23,667 nt of DNA from Bacteroidaceae bacterium (GCA_016292545.1 JAEDIG010000028.1:1-23667); one strand, 5' to 3'; positions 13,582-22,788 are shown, counted from the stretch's first letter. Made by a program: numbers and translations. Notes: generated from the sequence alone by a model not told the origin.

Positions 13582-14676
13582 ATGACGGATAAGCACAATA
13601 AGATGGAAATGGATGCCAGCGAGGTTATTGACCTTCGCATCGTGTTCCGGAAGGTATGGGATAGGAAAATGTTATTCGTGAAGGTTTGGGTTATAACATT
13701 CATCGTGGCATGTGTCTTCATCCTGCCACAGCCGCGCACCTATCAAACAAGCCTCACCTTGGCACCTGAAATGGGAGGTCAGTCAGCAGGAGGCTCCCTA
13801 CTGAGCATAGCCAGCAGCTTTGGCATTGACATAGGCGGGCAGCAGTCGGCAGATGCGTTTTATCCGGAACTATATCCGGATTTGATGTCGACCAACGAAT
13901 TCCTGGTGGATTTGCTTTATGTGCCTGTCCAGTCGATCGACAATGAGATAGACACCACCTATCTGGTGTATATGACCAAGATGCAGCAGAAAAACCCGCT
14001 GTCCCTCCCCTATCGTTGGGTCAAGAAGCAGATTCTGACAGTGGTGGGTGAGGCTCCAAAACCCATCAATGTGGAGCGGCGGATCAATCCCCGCCGGCTC
14101 ACGAAGGAAGAAGATGGCCTGGTCAACAAGTTGCGCGACAACATACTCTGTGATGTGGATGTGAAGACAAGTGTAATCACCATTACCGTCAAGGACCAGG
14201 ACCCTCTCATCTGCGTCACGATTGCCGATTCTGCCCGTTTGAGCCTGCAGCGGTTCATTACGGAGTATCGCACCAGCAAGGCACGTGTGGATATGGATTA
14301 CTACAAGCATCTCCTCGACAGCGCCAAGATTGAATATGATGCCTCGCTCAGGGCATACAGCAACTTTTGTGATTCACACCAGAATGTCATCCTGCAAGCA
14401 TACGCCTCTGAGCGCGATGAACTGGAAAATGAGATGCAGACAAGGCTGAGTGCCTATAACGCCATGCAAACCCAATATCAGGTGGCAAAAGCCAAGGTGC
14501 AGGAGCGAACGCCTGCCTTCACCCTCCTGAAGGCTGCCACGGTGCCCGTCAAGGCCAGTTCGCCCAAGCGTATGATTTTTGTGGCAGCCATGCTGTTCCT
14601 CTCAACCGTGGTGACGGTGTTCATACTTTTGCGCAAGGAGCTGGGCGGTCAGTTGTTTGCCACGCAGGAAGACTAG
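13582..14676 (+). CDS. Wzz/GumC-type chain-length determinant without kinase domain
   Basis: A 364-aa inner-membrane protein with two membrane helices, about 31-50 (V-W-V-I-T-F-I-V-A-C-V-F-I-L-P) and about 329-349 (M-I-F-V-A-A-M-L-F-L). They enclose a large periplasmic helical domain with a coiled coil (about 235-310). A proline-containing S-S-P-K-R segment precedes the second helix, as in Wzz proteins. The tail is only about 15 residues, so there is no fused tyrosine kinase. The role is to set polymer length with the Wzy polymerase and to contact the exporter encoded just upstream (15-bp gap). In many Bacteroidetes this protein is fused to or followed by a BY-kinase; neither is present here. 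Confidence 0.88.
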   Translation: MTDKHNKMEMDASEVIDLRIVFRKVWDRKMLFVKVWVITFIVACVFILPQPRTYQTSLTLAPEMGGQSAGGSLLSIASSFGIDIGGQQSADAFYPELYPDLMSTNEFLVDLLYVPVQSIDNEIDTTYLVYMTKMQQKNPLSLPYRWVKKQILTVVGEAPKPINVERRINPRRLTKEEDGLVNKLRDNILCDVDVKTSVITITVKDQDPLICVTIADSARLSLQRFITEYRTSKARVDMDYYKHLLDSAKIEYDASLRAYSNFCDSHQNVILQAYASERDELENEMQTRLSAYNAMQTQYQVAKAKVQERTPAFTLLKAATVPVKASSPKRMIFVAAMLFLSTVVTVFILLRKELGGQLFATQED

Positions 14677-14695
14677 AAATCAGGGAAGAGAGCAG

Positions 14696-16222
14696 ATGGA
14701 TTCCAACAAGAGAGTGGCTGTCAATACCGTTGTACAATATTGTCGCACGGCTGTCAACACCTGCATGTCGTTGTATATTGTACGCGTTGTCCTCCAGGTT
14801 CTGGGGCAGGAGGATTATGGCATCTATTCGCTTGTGGGAGGCGTGGTGGCCATGATGGGTTTTGTGACAAATGCCATGATTGTCACCACACAACGCCATC
14901 TTTCCTACTCCTATGGCAAGGCCGGGAAGGATGATGTGCGCATCCTGTTCTCCAATAGCATCCTGCTTCATCTGGCCATTGCAGCGGCCCTTGTGCTGCT
15001 TCTGCTCCTGCTGCGTAATCCCATCTTCTCCCATTATCTTGTCATCGCTCCGGAGCGGTTGGATGTTGCAAGGATGGTTTACGTGCTGTCCGTGGCCATG
15101 CTGTTCATGAGTTTCATGACCGCTCCTTTCAAAGCCCTTTTCATTGCAAGGGAGAATATTGTATATATGTCCTTGGTGGATGTTTTTGACTGTTTCCTGA
15201 AACTGCTTTTTGCGCTCCTGCTTTCAAGGCTGGAGGCAGACAAACTCCTGGCATACGCATGTATGATGCTCACCGTTTATATGATCCAGTGGCTGGCTTT
15301 CTCCCTATATGCAATCGTCAGGTTTGATGAGTGCGCCCCTCGCATGTTCTTTGCCGATCGTGACTGGGGGTGTATACGCCGGTTGATGAACTTTGCAGGA
15401 TGGACAACCTACGGCACCACTGCCATTGTTCTCCGCAACCAGGGATTTGCGGTTATCCTGAACCATTTCCTGTGCAGCACGGTGGTCAATGCCGCATATG
15501 GTATTGCCCAGCAGGTTCATTCTAATGTGTCGGTGCTGGCCGGAGCCATCTTCAATGCCATGAATCCGCAGGTGATGAAGGCCGAGGGTGCCGGCGACCG
15601 CCACCGTATGTTGGCAATGGCGCGCAAGGAGAGCAAGATGGTCCTGTGTGTATTGTCCGTCTTCCTGGTTCCGCTGATAGTGGAGATGCCTTCTGTCCTG
15701 CATGTCTGGTTGGGCGACAAGGCGGTTAGCGAATACACTCCCCTGTTGTGCCAATGTATGCTCCTTGCGTTGATGATTGACCAATGTACCTATGGGTTGC
15801 ATACTGCGGTTCAGGCCATAGGCAGAATACGCAGCTACACCCTTCTGGCCTATACTCCCAAACTCCTGTTGCTATGCATCATGTGGGGCATGTTTCAAAC
15901 CGGGTTCGGCATCACAGGGGCATTGGTGGCCTATCTGGCAATGGAGGCTCTTGTGGCCATGTTCCGGATACCGTATGTATATTATGTGGCCAAACTGAAT
16001 GTGATGGAATACTTGTGTGATTCCTTGTTCAGGGTTGTCCCCTTGATTGTGGTTCAAGCCGTCATGGCCACAGGGATGCAGTATGCGTGCCACTCGCAGT
16101 GGCGCTTCCTCTTTTCCTTGCCACTTTGCTTTCTGGTGGGGTTGGTGGTGACTTGGGTCCTCGTCATGAATAAGGCAGAACGGAAGCAGGTGGGTGCAAT
16201 GTTTAAAAAGGACAGCTTATGA
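14696..16222 (+). CDS. Wzx-type lipid-linked oligosaccharide flippase
   Basis: A 508-aa multi-pass membrane protein with about 12-14 hydrophobic helices. The N-terminus N-T-V-V-Q-Y...S-L-Y-I-V-R-V-V-L-Q-V-L-G-Q-E-D-Y-G-I-Y-S-L-V-G-G is typical of the Bacteroidetes PST/MATE-like flippases. It moves undecaprenyl-linked repeat units from the cytoplasmic to the periplasmic face of the inner membrane. I chose 14696 (MDSNKRVAVN), preceded by a purine-rich GGGAAGAGAG, over 14657, which would overlap the previous gene by 20 bp. The stop overlaps the polymerase start (ATGA at 16219-16222). Confidence 0.9.
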   Translation: MDSNKRVAVNTVVQYCRTAVNTCMSLYIVRVVLQVLGQEDYGIYSLVGGVVAMMGFVTNAMIVTTQRHLSYSYGKAGKDDVRILFSNSILLHLAIAAALVLLLLLLRNPIFSHYLVIAPERLDVARMVYVLSVAMLFMSFMTAPFKALFIARENIVYMSLVDVFDCFLKLLFALLLSRLEADKLLAYACMMLTVYMIQWLAFSLYAIVRFDECAPRMFFADRDWGCIRRLMNFAGWTTYGTTAIVLRNQGFAVILNHFLCSTVVNAAYGIAQQVHSNVSVLAGAIFNAMNPQVMKAEGAGDRHRMLAMARKESKMVLCVLSVFLVPLIVEMPSVLHVWLGDKAVSEYTPLLCQCMLLALMIDQCTYGLHTAVQAIGRIRSYTLLAYTPKLLLLCIMWGMFQTGFGITGALVAYLAMEALVAMFRIPYVYYVAKLNVMEYLCDSLFRVVPLIVVQAVMATGMQYACHSQWRFLFSLPLCFLVGLVVTWVLVMNKAERKQVGAMFKKDSL

Positions 16223-17496
16223 GCCACAGGAATGGGTTATTTCTCATCTCGTTGCAGCGATGGCACAATCTTTTCAGGTTGCGGCGCTCAACATTACTAC
16301 AGTTCATTCTCATACCCAAGGAAAAACTCTCTGTTGTCCTTGTATATATAGGGCTGTTGGTTGCTATGCTGGGTTCCTTGAACCCTTGGTTCCTGTGGCC
16401 TGTCAACAACAAGTTCCCGTTGGTGTCTGCTTTGTTTCTGCTTCCGGCCCTGTTTATTGCCAAGGGCAGGAAACACGATACGGTTTTCACGCGCAAAAGC
16501 CTGTTCCTGGCTTTCCTGGCTTTCTTTATTTATGAATTCTACATACAGGTGGTCAACGACAGAAATGTCTTTGGCTATGTGGTGGCCTTGTTCCATATAT
16601 TGATAGTGTATGTGTTATTCAAGCTGAACCGCCGCTATTATGAACCGCTTATGACCATCACTTGCAAGGCAATGGCCCTTATGATGTGTGTGTCCATTCC
16701 CTGCTTTATCCTGCATTTGGCCGGATTTCCGATGCCCAGCCATCAGGCGGTGTTCGGGGAGAATCTGTATTCTTTCACAAGCTACTATTTCTTCATGATT
16801 GACAACAGGTTCATATATGACATCATACCTCGTTTCAGCTCCATCTTCCTTGAACCCGGCCATCTGGGAACTGCCACTATCATGCTTCTTCTTACACAGA
16901 TGGGAAAATGGAGGAAATGGTATAATATCGTGCTGTGGATTACTACCTTCATCACCTTCTCGCTGGCTGCCTATGTCTTTGCAGTGGCGCTGATGATTCT
17001 GAATTCATGGGTGCAGCGCAGGAAAATCCTGGTCAAGGTGCTTGCCGTCATCTGCCTATTTGCATCGGTGGGCATAGGGTCCATTTTCTATAAGAACGGA
17101 AACAACATGGTGTACAATCTCATCATGCTCCGCCTTGAAGTGGATCAGCGCACTGGTGAGATGGCTGGCAACAACCGTGTAACAGAAGGTTTTCAGAGAG
17201 AGTTTGACAGCTTTATGACCTCTTCTGATATATGGTTCGGCCGTGAAATGCCAAAGAATGACAGCGGAAACAGCGGGTATCGTGTATTCATCTATGAGAA
17301 TGGTATATGTGCATTGCTGCTAGTCATTGTCCTATACATGTTAATATATAGAGGTACGCAGGACAAACGTGCCGTGCTGGCGGCATGGGCCATCGCTTTT
17401 CTGGCCTTTGTTGTCCGGGGTTATCCTCTATGGTATAGCAATTTTATACCTTGCATGATGGCAGGTTATAGAATATTCAAAACGAAAGGTATATGA
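16219..17496 (+). CDS. Wzy-type polysaccharide polymerase (O-antigen ligase-like)
   Basis: A 425-aa integral membrane protein with about ten hydrophobic segments. It has a large central loop with the motif R-F-S-S-I-F-L-E-P-G-H-L-G-T, which recurs in Bacteroidetes Wzy polymerases. The second long soluble loop (about 300-350) lies before the last three helices. Wzy enzymes join repeat units in the periplasm. The family is highly divergent, so the call rests on topology, the E-P-G-H-L motif and the position after Wzx. The ATG overlaps the Wzx stop (ATGA), and its own stop overlaps the next ATG in the same way (17493-17496). Confidence 0.85.
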   Translation: MSHRNGLFLISLQRWHNLFRLRRSTLLQFILIPKEKLSVVLVYIGLLVAMLGSLNPWFLWPVNNKFPLVSALFLLPALFIAKGRKHDTVFTRKSLFLAFLAFFIYEFYIQVVNDRNVFGYVVALFHILIVYVLFKLNRRYYEPLMTITCKAMALMMCVSIPCFILHLAGFPMPSHQAVFGENLYSFTSYYFFMIDNRFIYDIIPRFSSIFLEPGHLGTATIMLLLTQMGKWRKWYNIVLWITTFITFSLAAYVFAVALMILNSWVQRRKILVKVLAVICLFASVGIGSIFYKNGNNMVYNLIMLRLEVDQRTGEMAGNNRVTEGFQREFDSFMTSSDIWFGREMPKNDSGNSGYRVFIYENGICALLLVIVLYMLIYRGTQDKRAVLAAWAIAFLAFVVRGYPLWYSNFIPCMMAGYRIFKTKGI

Positions 17497-18653
17497 GAGT
17501 ATTATATATCACCCAGACTCAGGATATGTCCGGAGCCGACCGCAGTTTGCTCCAGCTGATGAAGGAATTGCGTGCCAACCACGGGGTGGAGCCCTTTGTG
17601 GTGATGCCGCGCGTAGAGCTGAATGATGCACATACGCTCCGGACAGAATGTAGCAAGAACGGCATTCCCTTTCTTGTACACAAGATGTCCAATTTCAAGC
17701 GTCATGAGGGGTGCTCGTGGATAGAGAAACTCTATTTCATCGTGGTTCACGCCTTTTCTGTGTTGACGTTGCTATGGAAGCTGCGGAGGGAGAGGTTCGA
17801 CCTCATACACAGCAATACCAGTGTGACGGATTTGGGGGCTTATGTGTCGCAGGCCAAGGGTGTGCCCCACATCTGGCATCTGAGAGAGTTCGGCAGGGAG
17901 GACTTTGGATTGGTGTCCTGTCTGGGAGAGGGGTATGAACGATGGACGTACAGGAGGTGTGAGCGCTCCATTGCCATATCCGATGCCATCAAGCGGTCGT
18001 TCCTCCGTGTCATTGCTGCCGACAGAATCACTACCATATACAATGGCATACTGCCTCCCCGGGAGAACATGGATGCCGTGCATGAGCCGGGTATCTTGAA
18101 TATCTGCATGGTGGGGCGCATAGAGCCCAACAAGAATCAGCTGGAGGCGCTGAAGGCGATTGCCTGGCTGAGAGAGCAGGGCGTACCCTCTGTCCATTTA
18201 TACGTCATTGGCCGGATAAAGGACGAGGCATACCATACGAAGATAAAACAGTTCATTGCCCGGCATCAGTTGGATGACGCTGTCAGTTTCTTGGGCGTGC
18301 GCTTTGATGTCCCCGAGTTGCTGAAGAAGATGGACGTGGGGTTGATGCTTTCCACGAGTGAAGCCTTTGGCCGGGTGACGGTGGAGTTCCAGATGCAGAA
18401 CGTGGTTGTGGTGGCAACGGATGCGGGTGCGAATGCAGAACTCATAGAATCAGGCAGGACAGGATGGCTGTATCCGCTGGGCAGGCCTGAGGCGTTGGGC
18501 AGATGCCTGAAGACACTCGTGTGTGACCGGGAGACGCTGCTGCGTGTGGCTCAGAATGGAAAACGACATGCGATGGAGAATTTCACCTCAAGGAGGAACT
18601 CAGAGAATATTTTTGAATTGTACCAGACAATTGCACTGAAGGATGAAGAATAG
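17493..18653 (+). CDS. Glycosyltransferase family 4 (GT-B, retaining)
   Basis: A 386-aa cytoplasmic protein with a GT-B fold. The N-terminal half carries Y-I-T-Q-T-Q-D-M-S-G-A-D-R-S-L-L-Q-L-M and L-I-H-S-N-T-S. The C-terminal half carries the nucleotide-sugar binding strand (I-C-M-V-G-R-I-E-P-N-K-N-Q) and the EX7E motif E290-A-F-G-R-V-T-V-E298. Such enzymes transfer a sugar from an NDP-sugar to the growing lipid-linked unit with retention of configuration. Donor and acceptor are not predictable. It overlaps the next gene by 11 bp (18643-18653). Confidence 0.9.
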   Translation: MRVLYITQTQDMSGADRSLLQLMKELRANHGVEPFVVMPRVELNDAHTLRTECSKNGIPFLVHKMSNFKRHEGCSWIEKLYFIVVHAFSVLTLLWKLRRERFDLIHSNTSVTDLGAYVSQAKGVPHIWHLREFGREDFGLVSCLGEGYERWTYRRCERSIAISDAIKRSFLRVIAADRITTIYNGILPPRENMDAVHEPGILNICMVGRIEPNKNQLEALKAIAWLREQGVPSVHLYVIGRIKDEAYHTKIKQFIARHQLDDAVSFLGVRFDVPELLKKMDVGLMLSTSEAFGRVTVEFQMQNVVVVATDAGANAELIESGRTGWLYPLGRPEALGRCLKTLVCDRETLLRVAQNGKRHAMENFTSRRNSENIFELYQTIALKDEE

Positions 18654-19542
18654 AATAGCTGTAATACTGACGTGCTACAACAGGAAGGAAAAGACCCTGG
18701 CATGTCTTCGAAGTATGTATGTCGCCCAGCCAGGTGACGGAACGGTGGAGCTCACCGTCTATCTCACCGACGACGGGTGCACAGATGGAACCGCCGATGC
18801 TGTCCGTGCAGAATTTGCGGGAAAGGATATACACATACTTCAAGGAACGGGTTCGCTCTATTGGGCCGGAGGAATGCTGTTCGCATGGCGCGAGGCACTG
18901 AAGAAACATGATGAATATGATTTCTATCTGCTCCTCAACGACGATACTTTTGTGAAGGACAATGTGTTCACAGAACTCTTCAATGCGCATGAACATGCGT
19001 TGGACACGTATGGAAAGGCAGGAATATACAGCGGCATTACCTGCGACCCGCATGATGAAAAGATTGTCACCTATGGTGGGGGCGTGTATGATAATGCATC
19101 GCGCAGCAAGATCCGCGAACTGGGGCCTTCCGGGAAACCGCAGCTGGTGGACAAGACGAATGCCAACATATTGCTGGTGTCGCGTGAGGTGGTGGACAAG
19201 GTGGGCATTTTCTATGAAGGCTATATACATAGCGGTTCAGACTTGGATTATGGGATTATGGTGCGCAAGGCAGGTTTCCCGGCCATGATTACGGCCCATG
19301 TGTGTGGCGTGTGCCAATACGACCACACATCGGATGCAGACGTGTGCAGGAAGCTGATGCAGATGTCGCTGAAGGAACGCCTGGAATACATAAAGAACCC
19401 GTTGCATCGCGAGCATGACTACCTCGTCTTTGTACGACGTCATAATCCCGGGAAGTATCCACTGACATGGCTGCTCCATAAGATCCGCTGCTACTGCCCC
19501 TCCCTGTATATGTATATTAATAAACGAAGAGGTCTTTATTGA
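18643..19542 (+). CDS. Glycosyltransferase family 2, rhamnosyltransferase-like
   Basis: A 299-aa GT-A enzyme. It begins I-A-V-I-L-T-C-Y-N-R-K, with a metal/UDP-binding D-D-G (D43-D44) and the DxD-like N-D-D at 99-101 (L-L-L-N-D-D-T). G-S-L-Y-W-A-G-G-M upstream resembles the G-x-x-x-x-W-x-G-G element of WbbL/rhamnosyltransferase-like GT2 proteins. The C-terminal part carries S-D-L-D-Y. It is probably inverting and acts on the lipid-linked intermediate; donor specificity is not certain. The stop is directly followed by the next ATG (19543). Confidence 0.88.
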   Translation: MKNRIAVILTCYNRKEKTLACLRSMYVAQPGDGTVELTVYLTDDGCTDGTADAVRAEFAGKDIHILQGTGSLYWAGGMLFAWREALKKHDEYDFYLLLNDDTFVKDNVFTELFNAHEHALDTYGKAGIYSGITCDPHDEKIVTYGGGVYDNASRSKIRELGPSGKPQLVDKTNANILLVSREVVDKVGIFYEGYIHSGSDLDYGIMVRKAGFPAMITAHVCGVCQYDHTSDADVCRKLMQMSLKERLEYIKNPLHREHDYLVFVRRHNPGKYPLTWLLHKIRCYCPSLYMYINKRRGLY

Positions 19543-20361
19543 ATGATGAAAGTATCTGTTGTCATACCCACCTACAAACCTGGGAACTATTTGCAGAATT
19601 GTTTGCAGTCCCTTGAAAACCAGACGCTCAGCAAGGACCAATATGAGGTGATTGTGGTCCTGAACGGATGTGCTGATCCATGGAAACAGCAAGTAGAGGA
19701 ATGGCTGTCGGAGTGTACTATGTCCTCCGTCTTCATTCATACAGAGACCCCGGGAGTATGCCATGCGAGGAATATGGGAATTGAGCAGGCACAGGGGGAG
19801 TATTTGGTTTTCGTGGACGATGACGATTGGGTGAGCGAGAATTTCCTCCAGGGCATGCTCGGACACGCATCATCGGATACGGTTGTGACCTCCAGTGTCA
19901 TTGGCTACCGTGATGCCACGGGCGAATACCTTGCTGATTATTATCTGGCAAGGAAATTTGATCGGATATGTATGGGAGGAGGAAAGACCAGCATCAACCA
20001 GGGGCGTAGTTTCCTCTCCTCATCATGCTTCAAACTGATTCCACGCAGCGTGATAAGCACTCGCCGTTTCAACCCCAGATATAAACTGGGCGAAGATGCC
20101 CTGTTCATGGCGGAGCTGACAGACAGGATTTCGTTCGTGGAGATGTCTGAGCCGGATGCTGTCTATTACAGGCGTCTTCGCGATGGTTCGGCCTCCCACA
20201 CCATGGGAAGGACCGCTTTCCCCCGTCTGTTGTGGAATGCCGTAAGCCTGAGCGGATCGTATATGAAGGTTTATTTGCGGAAGCCCTTTCGGTATAATTG
20301 CGCGTTCTTTGCCACACGCATTATGGCCGGCTTCACAAAGCGGCTTTTCTGTTACAACTAA
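19543..20361 (+). CDS. Glycosyltransferase family 2
   Basis: A 272-aa GT-A protein. It begins V-S-V-V-I-P-T-Y-K-P-G, has H-A-R-N-M-G, the acidic D92-D-D-D95-W metal site in F-V-D-D-D-D-W, and a late G-E-D-A-L-F-M acidic pair near residue 185. It lies in frame with no gap after the preceding GT2. A second ATG directly follows (19546), so either may start. The role is addition of one sugar to the repeat unit; donor and linkage unknown. Confidence 0.9.
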   Translation: MMKVSVVIPTYKPGNYLQNCLQSLENQTLSKDQYEVIVVLNGCADPWKQQVEEWLSECTMSSVFIHTETPGVCHARNMGIEQAQGEYLVFVDDDDWVSENFLQGMLGHASSDTVVTSSVIGYRDATGEYLADYYLARKFDRICMGGGKTSINQGRSFLSSSCFKLIPRSVISTRRFNPRYKLGEDALFMAELTDRISFVEMSEPDAVYYRRLRDGSASHTMGRTAFPRLLWNAVSLSGSYMKVYLRKPFRYNCAFFATRIMAGFTKRLFCYN

Positions 20362-20379
20362 TAAAAAGAAAGTGAGAAT

Positions 20380-21276
20380 ATGAGATCAAAAAAACTTCTT
20401 CTTAACCCTTTCTGGGTGGCTGGTGTGATATGGAAACATGGTCTGACACGATTGATAAAGGACGACAGGTTTTATCTCAAGGTTGCCTACTTCTTGAGCA
20501 TGAACGGGAAAGTTCTCAATCTGGAACATCCTCGCACCTACAGCGAAAAGCTGCAGTGGCTGAAGTTGAACGAGCGGCATGAGGAATATACACGGCTGGT
20601 GGACAAGGTTCAGGCAAAGGATTATGTGGCTGGAATAATCGGCGAGGAGTACATCATCCCCACGTTGGGTGTGTGGGAATGTTTTGATGACATTGATTTC
20701 GACCGGTTGCCCAACCAGTTCGTCCTCAAGTGCTCCCACGACAGTCAGGGTTTTGTCATTTGTCGCGACAAGTCAAAGCTGGACATTGAAGCCGCCCGCA
20801 AGAAAATCAACCGTTGCCTGAAGCGCAACTATTACTGGTGTGGCCGTGAATATCCATATCGGGATGTGCCAAAACGAATTCTGGCCGAGAAACTGATGGT
20901 GGACGAATCCGGCACGGAACTGAAGGATTACAAGTTTTTCTGCTTTGATGGCGAGGTGAAGATGCTCTATGTGGCATCGGAGCGGGGAAAAGCCACCAAG
21001 TTCGACTATTTTGATCTTGACTTCAACCACTTGCCATTCCGGCAGTCTTATCCCATCAGCCAGAAAACTTTGGTGAAGCCTAAGAACTTTGAGCAAATGA
21101 TCGAGGTGGCTCGCCGTTTGTCGCAGGGGTTCCGCCATGTGCGTGTAGATTTGTACAACGTGAACGGAGCGATTTATTTTGGAGAGCTTACATTCTTCAA
21201 CAATGCCGGGCTTCTGCCCTTCCAGCCGCACGAATGGGATTACAGGATAGGCGAGTGGCTGAAACTGCCTGTTTAG
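20380..21276 (+). CDS. TupA-like ATP-grasp protein, likely polymer-modifying
   Basis: A 298-aa soluble protein with the layout of the TupA-like ATP-grasp family (PF14305). The blocks are N-L-E-H-P-R-T-Y-S-E-K-L-Q-W-L-K-L, Y-T-R-L-V-D-K-V, Y-I-I-P-T-L-G-V-W, F-V-L-K-C-S-H-D-S, D-Y-K-F-F-C-F-D-G-E, and the late metal-binding segment F-G-E269-L-T-F-F. In related proteins this last segment is followed by P-x-S-G-F; here it is N-N-A-G-L. ATP-grasp ligases make amide or peptide-like bonds, and in capsule loci these proteins are thought to add amino acids or similar groups, though often annotated as glycosyltransferases. It is the last gene of the operon, 18 bp after the GT2, so a finishing modification is likely. 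Confidence 0.88.
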   Translation: MRSKKLLLNPFWVAGVIWKHGLTRLIKDDRFYLKVAYFLSMNGKVLNLEHPRTYSEKLQWLKLNERHEEYTRLVDKVQAKDYVAGIIGEEYIIPTLGVWECFDDIDFDRLPNQFVLKCSHDSQGFVICRDKSKLDIEAARKKINRCLKRNYYWCGREYPYRDVPKRILAEKLMVDESGTELKDYKFFCFDGEVKMLYVASERGKATKFDYFDLDFNHLPFRQSYPISQKTLVKPKNFEQMIEVARRLSQGFRHVRVDLYNVNGAIYFGELTFFNNAGLLPFQPHEWDYRIGEWLKLPV

Positions 21277-21291
21277 GGGAAAGTAAAGCAC

Positions 21292-21325
21292 CCCTACAGG
21301 GGCAAAAGCAGGACTATCAGTAAGG
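21292..21325 (+). repeat. Dispersed hairpin-bearing repeat, copy 1 (inverted copy at 23475-23508)
   Basis: The first 25 bp (21292-21316) recur exactly in reverse complement at 23484-23508. The match extends to 34 bp with three differences. The sequence begins with the small hairpin CCCC-TACA-GGGG (21291-21302) and continues GCAAAAGCAGGACTA. It lies 15 bp after the last capsule gene, where the hairpin could also act as a weak terminator. Both copies face each other across the DUF418 gene and tRNA-Ser. Confidence 0.7.
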
Positions 21326-21381
21326 GCTGTAAATGTTTGTCCCTCACGTGTGATGTTTCTTTTGCCCCTTTTGTCCGTCAG

Positions 21382-22581
21382 TTACAGATAGGTGAGCCTG
21401 TGCCAGATGCTCTCCAGAGGGCCACGCTTGTGGTGGCTCATCCACCATGTGCAGAAGCCAATCTGCACTGCCAGCACACCCAGGCACAGCAATTCGCTCC
21501 ACGTGTCGCACCACACCAGATGGAGCCCCCAGTGATAGAAGAGGAACGAGCCGATGATGCTCTGTGTCACGTAGTTCGTAAGGCTCATCCTGCCGTATGG
21601 CATCAGCTTGCGCATGGCCCGCTGGATGGGCGTATAGTAATAGGCAAAAAGCAAGCTGCACACAATCATCAGCATGAAGCAGCACTTCTGCAGGGAACCG
21701 ACTACTGCCAGCAGAGAGCCGCGGAAAGCACCATTGGCCAGGAAACCGATGGAGCTGGCTTCGAGCGCCTCACCACTTATTCCGCCCACAAACGAGGGAA
21801 GCAGGTTGCCAAGGCCCGTCAGCGGGAAATAGAGCATCAGGCTTCCCGCAAAAACGCTTGCCCACAGCTTGGTGTTCCGCTGCGAGAGCGAGAAGGCATC
21901 GATGCGTCCGGCCACCATGCCCAGCATGAACAAACCTGCCGTCTGGAAGAACCGTCCGGCTCCCCATGCCCATGCAAGGCTGAATATCTGCCCGTGCCAC
22001 AGGTTGGCGCACACCGTTTCCAGGAAGGTGCCCTCGCCCAGCATCTTCATTGCCTGCATCCAATGGTCGTAATAGGGGAAATCCAGCATCCCCACCTGCT
22101 CGGGAGCCACCAGCGCAAGCCCCATCTTCACCCACTCGATTGGCTGGAGCAGGCAAACGGCTGCCAGTATCAGGACCGTGCGCGTGCGCAGGTTGCACAC
22201 CAACGGCATCACAAGCCCCACGATGCTATAGAGCACCAGCACCTCGCCACAGAAGAAAGCCGCATTGAGGTTGCCGAAAAGGAACAGCAGCACCATCCGC
22301 CACACAAAGCGCAGCCGGAAATCGTCGCCCCGCTCGCGGGCATGAGTGAGCATAATGTGGAAACTCAAGCCGAAAAGAAGGGCAAAGATGGCGTATGCCT
22401 TGCCTCCTATCAGGAACCATAGGCTGTCCCACACCATCTGGTCGATGAGTTGCAGACAGGGAGAGTCGGGGACCGGCTGGTTGTAAAAGTTGAAATGCTC
22501 GATGGCATGGAGCATCAGGATCATGGCCACGGCAATGCCTCTTATGGCATCCGCCACTTCAATTCGTTTTTGTGTACCCAT
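21382..22581 (-). CDS. DUF418 family multi-pass membrane protein
   Basis: A 399-aa protein with about ten hydrophobic helices. The N-terminus I-E-V-A-D-A-I-R-G-I-A-V is the family hallmark (R-G-x-A-x-x-G-I). The C-terminal DUF418 domain reads P-Y-G-R-M-S-L-T-N-Y-V-T-Q-S-I-I-G-S-F-L-F-Y. Related families include acyltransferase-3-like proteins, but the biochemical role of DUF418 is unknown. It has its own -7 box (22628-22635) and is convergent with the capsule operon, so it is probably unrelated to it, although its position means acyl modification cannot be ruled out. Confidence 0.9.
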   Translation of the reverse strand: MGTQKRIEVADAIRGIAVAMILMLHAIEHFNFYNQPVPDSPCLQLIDQMVWDSLWFLIGGKAYAIFALLFGLSFHIMLTHARERGDDFRLRFVWRMVLLFLFGNLNAAFFCGEVLVLYSIVGLVMPLVCNLRTRTVLILAAVCLLQPIEWVKMGLALVAPEQVGMLDFPYYDHWMQAMKMLGEGTFLETVCANLWHGQIFSLAWAWGAGRFFQTAGLFMLGMVAGRIDAFSLSQRNTKLWASVFAGSLMLYFPLTGLGNLLPSFVGGISGEALEASSIGFLANGAFRGSLLAVVGSLQKCCFMLMIVCSLLFAYYYTPIQRAMRKLMPYGRMSLTNYVTQSIIGSFLFYHWGLHLVWCDTWSELLCLGVLAVQIGFCTWWMSHHKRGPLESIWHRLTYL

Positions 22582-22627
22582 TGGCAGATATTTGTGATAA
22601 AAAGATGATTATTTGTTTTTCTCCGTG

Positions 22628-22635
22628 CAAAGGTA
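22628..22635 (-). promoter_or_regulatory. -7 box for the DUF418 gene
   Basis: The minus strand reads TACCTTTG, matching TAnnTTTG, about 47 nt upstream of the ATG at 22581. The intervening leader is AT-rich, as is common for Bacteroidetes genes that do not use a Shine-Dalgarno site. Confidence 0.7.
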
Positions 22636-22740
22636 GTGATAATATACGGAAAGTGCAACTATCGCTACGTTTTATACGCCAATTTCGCCATAAACCCACA
22701 AAAATCCCCCATAAAAGCTTGTGGAATCAAAAATAAGGCG

Positions 22741-22748
22741 TAACTTTG
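22741..22748 (+). promoter_or_regulatory. -7 box for tRNA-Ser
   Basis: TAACTTTG matches TAnnTTTG, with CTTG 19 bp upstream (22718-22721) as -33. It lies 40 nt before the mature tRNA 5' end. The leader holds a tandem 12-bp repeat (22748-22771). Confidence 0.8.
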
Positions 22749-22771
22749 CAGCCGCTAAAGCAGCCGCTAAA
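22748..22771 (+). repeat. Tandem 12-bp repeat in the tRNA-Ser leader
   Basis: GCAGCCGCTAAA occurs twice in direct tandem (22748-22759 and 22760-22771) between the -7 box and the tRNA. It will be in the transcribed leader removed by RNase P. Confidence 0.8.
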
Positions 22772-22788
22772 GCGAAAACAACAGCTAA

